Shown in pieces: positions 1 through 5,626 of a stretch of DNA of 11,950 nt. This DNA is from Bacillota bacterium (lineage in GTDB: Bacteria > Bacillota > Clostridia > Peptostreptococcales > Anaerovoracaceae): assembly GCA_016284485.1 (NCBI GenBank), contig JAEEOX010000104.1, forward strand, positions 1 to 11,950, given 5' to 3'. The notes under the pieces are model-generated. The model saw only the letters and a list, made by a program, of their open reading frames with translations, was not told the DNA's origin and searched no databases. Made by a program: the position numbers and the translations under genes. Positions within the stretch are counted from its first letter, which is position 1. Each line of letters opens with the position of its first letter.

Positions 1-1065
1 TCCGAGGCCTATCAGGACAAGAGGATCGTTGAGATCGCCCAGAGGATCTTTGACCAGAAGAACCGTGTGGTACTGATCGCGGGACCTTCCAGCTCCGGCA
101 AGACCACCACGGCCAAGAAACTCTGCACCCAGCTCAAGGTGCTGGGCCTGGATCCCCTGTACATGGGTACCGACGACTACTTCGTTGAAAGAGAAGACAC
201 GCCCCTGGACGAGAACGGCAAGTACAACTTCGAAGACCTGGACGCCGTGGACGTGGATCTTTTCAACCAGAACATCATCGCCCTTCTCAAGGGTGAAGAC
301 GTGGACCTTCCCACATTCAACTTCATGACGGGCCACAAGGAATTCGGCAAGAGGATCACCTCCATCAAGCGCAGCCAGATCATAGTCATCGAAGGCATAC
401 ATGCGCTGAATGACGAGCTGACTCCCCAGATCCGCCAGCACCAGAAGTTCAAGATCTTCGTGTGCCCGGTGACAGCCCTTAAGGTCAGCAAGGAATCCGG
501 CGTGGATCCCATCGACCACAGAATGCTGAGGCGCATGGTGAGAGACAACCAGTTCAGGGGACATTCCGCCAAGGCTACCATAGACAACTGGCCCTCAGTG
601 AGAAGGGGTGAGGACAAAAATATTTTCCCCTACAGAGATCAGGCTCACGAGGCTTTCAACACATCACACATCTATGAGATCCCCATCCTTAAGAAGTACG
701 CCGAGCCGCTGCTCAAGTCCATCAAGCAGGATGAGCCCGAGTACGAGATGGCCTCGAAGATGCTGAAGTTCCTCAGCGAGTTCGAAGCCTACGAGGATGA
801 CAGTGTGGTTCCCAACGACTCCATCATCAGGGAGTTCATCGGCGGGTCGACCTATGCCGACACGGATCCTGAGACCGGCAAGAAGACCTTCGTGGGAAGC
901 AACTGGTTCCTGAGAAACGTTCACGAGTACATCAAGGAAAAGCACGGAGAGCTTAAAGAGAAGCGTCAGGAGTTCCACGAGGAACTGGTGAAGGCGGTTG
1001 AGGAAGACCACATTGACGACGTGGAAATGGCTCTCAGGGGCGAAAACGAAAAGACCGTAAAGTGA
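1..1065 (+). CDS. Uridine-kinase-like nucleoside kinase, C-terminal part (5' end outside window)
   Basis: The frame is open from base 1 and encodes 354 residues to a TGA stop; there is no start codon in view, so the gene begins upstream. A P-loop GPSSSGKTT lies at visible residues 28-36, followed by the YMGTDDYF segment and an IVIEGIHALN strand, as in the phosphoribulokinase/uridine kinase family. The end (SIIREFIGGSTY) is characteristic of the long (about 550 residue) bacterial nucleoside kinases that carry a TGS/threonyl-tRNA-synthetase-like N-terminal half; that half would lie outside the window. The family transfers phosphate from a nucleoside triphosphate to a nucleoside, probably uridine or cytidine, in the cytosol. 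It sits 16 nt before psuK, so a shared role in pyrimidine nucleoside salvage is inferred. The exact substrate cannot be told from sequence. Confidence 0.88.
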   Translation, partial: SEAYQDKRIVEIAQRIFDQKNRVVLIAGPSSSGKTTTAKKLCTQLKVLGLDPLYMGTDDYFVEREDTPLDENGKYNFEDLDAVDVDLFNQNIIALLKGEDVDLPTFNFMTGHKEFGKRITSIKRSQIIVIEGIHALNDELTPQIRQHQKFKIFVCPVTALKVSKESGVDPIDHRMLRRMVRDNQFRGHSAKATIDNWPSVRRGEDKNIFPYRDQAHEAFNTSHIYEIPILKKYAEPLLKSIKQDEPEYEMASKMLKFLSEFEAYEDDSVVPNDSIIREFIGGSTYADTDPETGKKTFVGSNWFLRNVHEYIKEKHGELKEKRQEFHEELVKAVEEDHIDDVEMALRGENEKTVK

Positions 1066-1081
1066 TCTTTGGGAGATTCTT

Positions 1082-2002
1082 TTGAAGATAGCGATAGTCG
1101 GGGGCATCAACATAGACATCGAGGGTGTTCCCTTTAAAACCATCAAATACCATGACTCCAACCCGGGGAAGATAAGGCTTTCCTACGGCGGAGTCGGCAG
1201 GAACATAGCCGAGAACCTGGCCAGACTGGGAGGAGACTGCGCCCTGGTCTCCTGCGTGGGCGACGAGCCCATGAGCCTGGGGGCAGTGGAGTATCTCCGT
1301 GATCTGGGAGTGGACGTGAGCCACATCAGGGTCTTCAGGGATGAAATGCCCTCCATGTACCTGAGCATCCTTGATGATAAGGGTGACATGGAACTGGGCA
1401 TATCCGACATGGAGATCGTGGATCATATCGATCCTGCGTACATCGATGAGATCAGGCCCTTCCTGGAGGAAGCCGGGGTGGTCGCCCTGGACGGGAACCT
1501 CACCGAGGAATTCCTGGGCCACGCCACGGCAGTGCTCAGCGGGACGAAGCTTTTCTTCGACCCGGTGTCCGCCAACAAGGGGGTCAGAGCCAAGAAGTTC
1601 GTGGGCAGGTTTTTTGCGGTGAAGCCCAACAGGATCGAGGCGGAGGCCCTGCTGGACATGAAGATCTCTTCCGACGATGACGTGAGGGAGGCCGGCCGCA
1701 GGTTCATGGAACTGGGTGTGTCCAAGGTGTTCATCACCCTGGGCGAGGACGGCGTCTTCTATATGGAGGAAGGCGACTCCGGGTTCATCAGGCCGTCCAA
1801 GGACCTGGTGATCATGAGCGCCACGGGCGCGGGAGACAGTTTCAGCGCATGCATCCTTCTGGGCATCGCCAGAGGACTCAGCGCAAAAAAGACCGCAGAG
1901 ATAGGTATGATCGCCTCCAGGATCACCATGAGCACCCGCAAGGCAGTAAGCGAGGAGATCAGCCTGGAGCTGATAGAAGATTTAATGAGTAAGGAGGTTT
2001 AG
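1082..2002 (+). CDS. psuK: Pseudouridine kinase (PfkB family)
   Basis: A 306-residue PfkB/ribokinase-family kinase that phosphorylates pseudouridine to pseudouridine 5'-phosphate using ATP. Visible motifs are the N-terminal IAIVGGINIDIEG with Asp12, the DSNPGKIR segment at about residues 25-32, the GGVGRNIAENLARLG signature from residue 36, DPVSANK, LKPNR-like VKPNRIEAE, and the anion-hole/catalytic motif ATGAGDSF with Asp252 as the likely base. The DSNPGKI plus GGVGRNIA combination matches E. coli PsuK (YeiC) closely. The start is TTG at 1082, placed 6 nt after a GGGAG ribosome binding site; the protein begins exactly where family members begin, and no ATG lies nearby. It is followed after one base by psuG, the next enzyme of the pathway, which strongly supports this assignment over a generic sugar kinase. 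Confidence 0.9.
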   Translation: MKIAIVGGINIDIEGVPFKTIKYHDSNPGKIRLSYGGVGRNIAENLARLGGDCALVSCVGDEPMSLGAVEYLRDLGVDVSHIRVFRDEMPSMYLSILDDKGDMELGISDMEIVDHIDPAYIDEIRPFLEEAGVVALDGNLTEEFLGHATAVLSGTKLFFDPVSANKGVRAKKFVGRFFAVKPNRIEAEALLDMKISSDDDVREAGRRFMELGVSKVFITLGEDGVFYMEEGDSGFIRPSKDLVIMSATGAGDSFSACILLGIARGLSAKKTAEIGMIASRITMSTRKAVSEEISLELIEDLMSKEV

Positions 2003-2003
2003 A

Positions 2004-2909
2004 ATGGATCATCTTAGAATAAAACCGGAAGTTAAAGAAGCACTGGAGCAGGGAAGACCTGTGGTCGCCCTGGAGTCCACCATCATCGCCCACGGCATGC
2101 CGTACCCCAGAAACGTGGAGACGGCTCTCAACGTTGAGAAGGTCATCAGGGAGCACGGCGCAGTGCCCGCCACCGTTGCCATAATCGGCGGCGAGATCAG
2201 AGTGGGCCTCACCCCGGAGGAGATCGAGTATCTTGGGACCGCCAAGGGTGTGCTCAAGGTTTCCAGGAGAGACATGCCCCTGGTGATCTCAAAGAAGATG
2301 GACGGAGCCACCACCGTGGCCGGAACCATGATGGCAGCCGCCATGGCGGGAATCAAGGTCTTCGTCACCGGTGGCATCGGCGGAGTCCACAGGGGAGCGG
2401 GAGAGTCCTTCGACATCTCCGCAGACCTGGAGGAGTTCAAGACCACCAACGTGACAGTGGTATGCGCAGGCTGCAAGTCCATCCTGGACATCCCTGCCAC
2501 CATGGAATACCTGGAGACCAAGGGAGTGCCCGTGGTCTGCTACGGAGCCGACGAGATCCCTGCCTTCTACTCCAGAAGGTCGGGAGTCATGGCCGAGCTC
2601 AGGATGGACGATCCCCGGGAGATCGCCGACATGATCAGAGCCAAGGATGCTCTTGAACTTCCCGGAGGAGTTCTGGTGACCTGTCCGGTGCCTGAAGAGG
2701 ACGAGATCCCCTTCGAGGAGATGGACGGCTACATCCAGGAGGCTCTGGCCGACTGCGCGAGAGACGGAGTCACAGGCAAGAGGATCACGCCCTACCTGCT
2801 TTCAAAGGTCAAGGACCTGACCGAAGGCAGGAGCCTGGAGGCCAACATCAAGCTGGTGCTCAACAACGCAGCCGTCGGAGCGGAGATCGCAAAGGGACTG
2901 GCAAAATAG
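2004..2909 (+). CDS. psuG: Pseudouridine-5'-phosphate glycosidase
   Basis: A 301-residue PsuG/IndA-family enzyme that reversibly cleaves the C-C glycosidic bond of pseudouridine 5'-phosphate to uracil and ribose 5-phosphate. Hallmarks are ALESTIIAHGMPYPRN (Glu24), AKGVLKVSRRD (Lys85), the glycine-rich VTGGIGGVHRGAG, FDISADL (Asp141) and VCAGCKSILD (Lys158). By motif these correspond to the Glu, Lys93, metal-binding Asp149 and Schiff-base Lys166 of E. coli PsuG; that mapping was done by eye. Length is normal for the family. The ATG at 2004 lies 6 nt after an AAGGAGG at 1991-1997 inside the end of psuK, so the two are translated from one mRNA, probably coupled. No pseudouridine transporter (psuT) is visible in the window. 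Confidence 0.95.
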   Translation: MDHLRIKPEVKEALEQGRPVVALESTIIAHGMPYPRNVETALNVEKVIREHGAVPATVAIIGGEIRVGLTPEEIEYLGTAKGVLKVSRRDMPLVISKKMDGATTVAGTMMAAAMAGIKVFVTGGIGGVHRGAGESFDISADLEEFKTTNVTVVCAGCKSILDIPATMEYLETKGVPVVCYGADEIPAFYSRRSGVMAELRMDDPREIADMIRAKDALELPGGVLVTCPVPEEDEIPFEEMDGYIQEALADCARDGVTGKRITPYLLSKVKDLTEGRSLEANIKLVLNNAAVGAEIAKGLAK

Positions 2910-2941
2910 ACATCGACGCGCCTGTAAGACGAGACAAGAGG

Positions 2942-3115
2942 ATGGAAGACGATATGATCCCTGATATCAGCAAATTCAAATTGTATTATGACATATCTGA
3001 GGTCAGCAGGTGCCTGCTGTGCCACGATTCTCTTTGCACCAAGGTGTGTGGGCTGTCATCTCTGCAGACTGGTGTGCACCGAAAAAGCCATCAGGACCGC
3101 GAAGAAGACCATTAA
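2942..3115 (+). pseudogene. Truncated iron-sulfur (PreT/GltD-like N-terminus) reading frame
   Basis: A 57-codon frame beginning MEDDMIPDISKFKLYY. It carries SRCLLCHDSLCTKVC, with cysteines 24, 27, 32 and 36 spaced CX2CX4CX3C. That spacing and the CLLCHDxxCTKxC wording match the first 4Fe-4S site in the N-terminal domain of PreT/GltD-type dihydropyrimidine dehydrogenase and glutamate synthase small subunits. After Cys36 the expected CP continuation is lost and the frame ends in an unrelated basic tail. In another frame, 3054-3122 reads CHLCRLVCTEKAIRTAKKT..., again ferredoxin-like, which suggests a deletion and/or frameshift in a former longer gene. An intrinsic terminator follows 24 nt later, so no full-length gene remains. 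A role in pyrimidine reduction would fit the neighbours but is inference; a genuine small Fe-S protein is not excluded. Confidence 0.45.
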
Positions 3116-3138
3116 AAGATAACAGCATGTGGTTCATT

Positions 3139-3162
3139 AAACCGCCTCCGGGCGGTTTTTTT
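3139..3162 (+). terminator. Rho-independent terminator closing the psu operon
   Basis: A perfect 8-bp stem AAACCGCC / GGCGGTTT with a TCCG loop runs from 3139 to 3158 and continues into a run of seven T (3156-3162). Stem, loop and U-tract all fit an intrinsic terminator for the + strand. It separates the nucleoside operon from the ribosomal protein operon. Confidence 0.93.
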
Positions 3163-3344
3163 AGTGGGCGGGTGGGATGTTTTGCGCCTGATGGACAGAT
3201 ATGGTGTGTTATGGCAGGGGGAACCCAAGATATGGTGGCCTGAGGGGCCCTGAAACGCACGCCAGATTGCGTGTAAATGCTCCGCGTGGCGAGAAGCCTT
3301 GAAAATCAAGGACTTTGCTGTGATAAAGCGCCCGAAAAAACCCT
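3163..3344. other. Non-coding spacer between terminator and ribosomal operon promoter
   Basis: I find no convincing gene here; the open frames across it are short and lack ribosome binding sites. It contains a 10-nt direct repeat AGATATGGTG at 3197-3206 and 3228-3237, a small hairpin CACGC/GCGTG around 3259-3272, and a diverged partial copy of the downstream rpsJ leader (3269-3311). No good promoter was seen within it, so whether it is transcribed is unknown. Confidence 0.6.
3269..3311 (+). repeat. Upstream partial copy of rpsJ leader segment
   Basis: GCGTGTAAA at 3269-3277 followed by GAAGCCTTGAAAATCAAGG at 3293-3311. Both blocks recur in the same order inside the rpsJ leader at 3534-3542 and 3561-3579, with starts 24 nt apart here and 27 nt apart there. 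The sequence between the blocks has diverged. In this copy the hairpin stem is shortened because the final C of the leader's TCAAGGC is replaced by A. Confidence 0.8.
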
Positions 3345-3394
3345 GAAAAATAATTAAAAAAATGCTTGCATTTGACTTTTCCTTCGAATATAAT
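3345..3394 (+). promoter_or_regulatory. Probable strong sigma-70-type promoter for the S10-spc operon, with UP-like A/T tract
   Basis: A TATAAT -10 box lies at 3389-3394, with TTGCAT at 3366-3371 as the -35 box, exactly 17 nt apart. The -35 matches the consensus only at TTG. Immediately upstream (3345-3363) is an almost pure A/T tract, as in UP elements of rRNA and ribosomal protein promoters, which could compensate for the weak -35. Transcription would start near 3400-3401, giving a leader of about 240 nt. The alternative TTGACT at 3372-3377 is only 11 nt from the -10 and is not usable with it. Confidence 0.75.
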
Positions 3395-3400
3395 TAGAGA

Positions 3401-3638
3401 GCTTGCTTAAGGCGTAGATGCGGGAAGTTGCAGGGCTATCTGGTAATTTCCGCGGAGCATGTCCGAACTCGATTCGGGCGAAGGGACTCGCCTTGTGTTT
3501 TGCTTTGAGAACAAAAGCAGAAAACACACGTAAGCGTGTAAAAAGGCGACAGAACCGCCTGAAGCCTTGAAAATCAAGGCTTGAGCCCCTGTACGGAGCA
3601 TAGCGAAAACAGTACGAAAGACAATTAAGGAGGAAAAA
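3401..3638 (+). promoter_or_regulatory. Structured 5' leader RNA of rpsJ operon, probable ribosomal-protein leader
   Basis: The stretch from the predicted transcription start to rpsJ is about 240 nt and rich in self-complementarity. Helices found by eye: 3420-3426 with 3447-3453, extended inward by TTGC/GTAA and CAG/CTG; GTCCGAA 3461-3467 with TTCGGGC 3473-3479 (one G-U); GTGTTTT 3495-3501 with 3521-3527, capped by GCTTT/AAAGC; a short hairpin 3526-3539; and GCCTTGA 3564-3570 with TCAAGGC 3574-3580. CGCCTT 3489-3494 can pair with AAGGCG at either 3409-3414 or 3543-3548, and the latter can also pair with CGCCT 3556-3560. No U-run follows any hairpin, so control by intrinsic termination is not supported. 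Ribosomal protein operons commonly carry autoregulatory leaders; which protein would bind here, if any, is unknown. It does not look like 6S RNA, RNase P RNA, tmRNA or a T-box. Confidence 0.7.
3534..3580 (+). repeat. Leader copy of the duplicated segment, with 7-bp hairpin
   Basis: GCGTGTAAA at 3534-3542 and GAAGCCTTGAAAATCAAGG at 3561-3579 match the blocks at 3269-3311 upstream of the promoter. Here the hairpin GCCTTGA-AAA-TCAAGGC (3564-3580) is perfect. It is the last strong helix before the rpsJ ribosome binding site (AAGGAGG, 3627-3633). Confidence 0.8.
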
Positions 3639-3947
3639 ATGAGCGGTAAAGACAAGATCAGGATCAAACTCAGAGGTTATGATCACGCACTCCTCGATCA
3701 GTGCGCACAGAAGATCATCGACACGGTCAAGAAGACCGGAGCGGACGTTAGCGGTCCCATTCCCCTTCCCACAGACAGGGAAGTAGTCACCATCATCAGA
3801 GCGGTGCACAAGTATAAGGACTCCCGCGAACAGTTCGAGCAGAGAACTCACAAGAGATTGATCGACATCACTAACGCGACACCCAACACAACACAGGCTC
3901 TCACAAAGCTGAACCTGCCGGCGGGCGTTGAAGTAGAGATCAAATAA
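3639..3947 (+). CDS. rpsJ: 30S ribosomal protein S10
   Basis: A 102-residue S10, the usual length, part of the 30S head and also the NusE elongation/antitermination factor. The family core is clear: IRIKLRGYDHALLDQCAQKI, VSGPIPLPT, and VHKYKDSREQFEQRTHKRLIDI, ending in LPAGVEVEIK. The ATG at 3639 follows AAGGAGG (3627-3633) by 5 nt. It is the first gene of the ribosomal cluster and lies behind its own promoter and long leader rather than directly after tuf/fusA, as is common in other genomes. An 88-nt structured spacer separates it from rplC. Confidence 0.99.
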   Translation: MSGKDKIRIKLRGYDHALLDQCAQKIIDTVKKTGADVSGPIPLPTDREVVTIIRAVHKYKDSREQFEQRTHKRLIDITNATPNTTQALTKLNLPAGVEVEIK

Positions 3948-4035
3948 GTCAGTTAAGGGTACTCCCCTTGGTAAGAACTCATGAGAGGGCAAAGGCCAAA
4001 CCAGAGAGTTCCAATGTAAGATTTGGAGGAAATCA
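3948..4035 (+). promoter_or_regulatory. Structured rpsJ-rplC intercistronic spacer
   Basis: At 88 nt this is by far the longest gap in the ribosomal cluster; the others are 10-26 nt or overlaps. It can form AAGGG 3955-3959 with CCCTT 3965-3969, and alternatively a larger stem GAACTC 3975-3980 with GAGTTC 4006-4011, extended by TTG 3968-3970 with CAA 4012-4014 and enclosing GGC/GCC (3988-3990, 3995-3997). The two use overlapping bases. The ribosome binding site GGAGG at 4025-4029 lies just beyond. A regulatory or processing role is possible but not shown. Confidence 0.4.
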
Positions 4036-4671
4036 ATGAAAACAATCTTAGGAAAGAAAATGGGCATGACCCAGATCTTCGACGAAGAAGGAAACGTAAT
4101 TCCCGTAACAGTCGTCGAAGCAGGTCCCGAAGTCGTAACTCAGGTAAAGACAGTTGAGACAGACGGATACGATGCAGTCCAGGTCGGCTTCGAAGATCAG
4201 AAGCCCCAGAGGGTCAACAAGCCGATGACAGGCCACTTCGAAAAGGCCGGCGTAGCTCCCAAGAGATATCTTGCGGAATTCAGACCGGATGACGGAGACA
4301 CCTACGAAGTAGGACAGGTCATCACAGCAGCCGAGTTTGAAGTAGGTTCCAAGCTCGACGTAACGGGTACCTCAAAGGGAAAGGGAACCCAGGGTAACAT
4401 CAAGAGGCACCACCACAGACGTGGCCCCATGTCCCACGGTTCAAAGCACAAGAGACTTCCCGGCGGTCTGGCAGCAGCCACTTATCCGTCAAGAGTCTTC
4501 AAGGGCAACGAAGGTCCCGGAAGAACAGGAAGAGACACAGTCACAGTACAGAATGTGGTCTTAGTAAAAGTTATCGAAGACAGAAACCTCATGCTGATCA
4601 AGGGAGCGATCCCCGGAAACAAGGGCGGACTCGTCCGTATCCAGTATGCGGTTAAAGGTCAGGGCAAATAA
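4036..4671 (+). CDS. rplC: 50S ribosomal protein L3
   Basis: A 211-residue L3, normal length, one of the first assembly proteins of the 50S and the one whose extension reaches the peptidyl transferase centre. It starts MKTILGKKMGMTQIFDEEG, the classic N-terminus, and carries RRGPMSHGSKHKR and VFKG. The loop tip at residues 143-153 reads GGLAAATYPSR, unlike the GSIGQNQTPGK of E. coli, and the normally well kept KKMAG is NEGPG. The end (LMLIKGAIPGNKGGLV) is ordinary. The ATG at 4036 follows GGAGG by 6 nt. Despite the changed tip, frame, length and codon use give no sign of decay. Confidence 0.98.
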   Translation: MKTILGKKMGMTQIFDEEGNVIPVTVVEAGPEVVTQVKTVETDGYDAVQVGFEDQKPQRVNKPMTGHFEKAGVAPKRYLAEFRPDDGDTYEVGQVITAAEFEVGSKLDVTGTSKGKGTQGNIKRHHHRRGPMSHGSKHKRLPGGLAAATYPSRVFKGNEGPGRTGRDTVTVQNVVLVKVIEDRNLMLIKGAIPGNKGGLVRIQYAVKGQGK

Positions 4672-4694
4672 TTCGGGTGAAAGGAGGAGACAAA

Positions 4695-5318
4695 ATGGCA
4701 CAGGTTACAATGCTGGATATGCAGGGAGCTAATGCAGGTAACATCGAACTTAACGATGAGATCTTCGCGATCACCCCGAACGAATTTGCGGTTCACGCAG
4801 TAGTCAAGAACTACCTGGCGAACCAGAGACAGGGCACTCAGTCCGCAAAGACCAGAGGCGAAGTCAGAGGAGGAGGCCGCAAGCCTTTCAGACAGAAGGG
4901 TACAGGCCGTCACAGACAGGGACACTCCACAGACCCCTCACAGGTAGGAGGCGGCGTAGTGTTCGCTCCGAAGCCCAGGGATTACAGATACACTCTTCCC
5001 AAGAAGCTCAGAAGACTCGCAATGAAGTCTGCTCTGTCTTCAAAGGTTGCGGAGAACGAGATCATCGTAGTGAACGAACTTAAATTCGATGAGCCCAAGA
5101 CAAAGGACATGATCAAGTTCCTTGAGGCTGTAAAGGCCGGCAAGAAGGCGCTCATCATCACAGCTGAAAAGGACGAAAACGTAGTTAAGTCCGCCAACAA
5201 TATCCCCGGAGTAAGAACTGCGCTTGTGACAACGATGAACGTTTATGAGATCATAAACCATGAGAGCTTCATCGTTACCGAAGAGGCGGTCAAGTTGATC
5301 GAGGAGGTGTACAAATAA
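4695..5318 (+). CDS. rplD: 50S ribosomal protein L4
   Basis: A 207-residue L4, which lines the polypeptide exit tunnel with an extended loop and, in gammaproteobacteria, represses its own S10 operon. Conserved blocks include NQRQGTQSAKTRGEVRGGG, KPFRQKGTGR, GGGVVFAPKPRDY and the Rossmann-like C-terminal half. The start chosen is ATG 4695, 7 nt after AAGGAGG (4681-4687), because it gives the normal MAQVTMLDMQG N-terminus; an upstream GTG at 4677 would translate the ribosome binding site itself. The loop tip after KGTGR (residues 73-87) reads HRQGHSTDPSQVGGG, lacking the usual ARxGSxRSPxW pattern. The stop codon overlaps the rplW start. Confidence 0.98.
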   Translation: MAQVTMLDMQGANAGNIELNDEIFAITPNEFAVHAVVKNYLANQRQGTQSAKTRGEVRGGGRKPFRQKGTGRHRQGHSTDPSQVGGGVVFAPKPRDYRYTLPKKLRRLAMKSALSSKVAENEIIVVNELKFDEPKTKDMIKFLEAVKAGKKALIITAEKDENVVKSANNIPGVRTALVTTMNVYEIINHESFIVTEEAVKLIEEVYK

Positions 5319-5608
5319 TGAAAAACGCATATGACGTAATATTGACTCCTGTCATCTCTGAACAGAGCATGGACGTGGCGGCAGACAAGAAATACACTTT
5401 CAAGGTCGCTAAGGAAGCCAACAAGACACAGGTCAAGCTTGCCGTCGAAGAGATCTTCGGAGTTGAGGTCGCAAAGGTCAACATCATGAACTACAGCGGC
5501 AAGTTAAAGAGAATGGGAAGATATTCCGGTCTGACACCCGCCTACAAAAAGGCGATCGTCACTCTCACACCCGGGAGCAAAGAGATCGAATTCTTCCAGG
5601 GATTATAA
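5318..5608 (+). CDS. rplW: 50S ribosomal protein L23
   Basis: A 96-residue L23, usual length, located at the exit of the peptide tunnel where trigger factor and SRP dock. Recognisable parts are DVILTPVISEQSM, KYTFKVAKEANKTQVKLAVEEIFGVEVAKVN and the C-terminal KAIVTLTPGSKEIEFF. The ATG overlaps the rplD stop as TAATG; GAGGAGG at 5301-5307 inside rplD serves as ribosome binding site, so translational coupling to rplD is likely. Confidence 0.98.
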   Translation: MKNAYDVILTPVISEQSMDVAADKKYTFKVAKEANKTQVKLAVEEIFGVEVAKVNIMNYSGKLKRMGRYSGLTPAYKKAIVTLTPGSKEIEFFQGL

Positions 5609-5626
5609 TTTAGGAGGTAGAGGAAA

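Noticed and set aside
3010..3243. 77-codon plus-strand frame running through the terminator
   Set aside because: It reads through the intrinsic terminator and has no ribosome binding site; its residues match no known pattern.
3372..3377. TTGACT as the -35 box of the ribosomal operon promoter
   Set aside because: It matches the -35 consensus better than TTGCAT but is only 11 nt from TATAAT, and no good -10 lies 16-18 nt downstream of it.
3564..3580. GCCTTGA-AAA-TCAAGGC hairpin as an intrinsic terminator or attenuator
   Set aside because: No run of T follows it, so it is unlikely to terminate transcription by itself; it is kept as part of the leader structure.
3401..3638. Leader as a known housekeeping RNA (6S, RNase P, tmRNA, SRP) or T-box
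   Set aside because: I could not find the diagnostic conserved cores of these RNAs; position and the intact rpsJ ribosome binding site fit an mRNA leader better.
3354..4067. Long (237-codon) open frame on the minus strand across the promoter, leader and rpsJ
   Set aside because: It lies antisense to the clear rpsJ gene and to the promoter/leader, has no recognisable motif, and is explained by the codon bias of rpsJ and the cysteine-rich reading of non-coding DNA.
4677..4694. Upstream GTG start for rplD
   Set aside because: It would translate the AAGGAGG ribosome binding site and add six residues not seen in the family; ATG 4695 is better supported.
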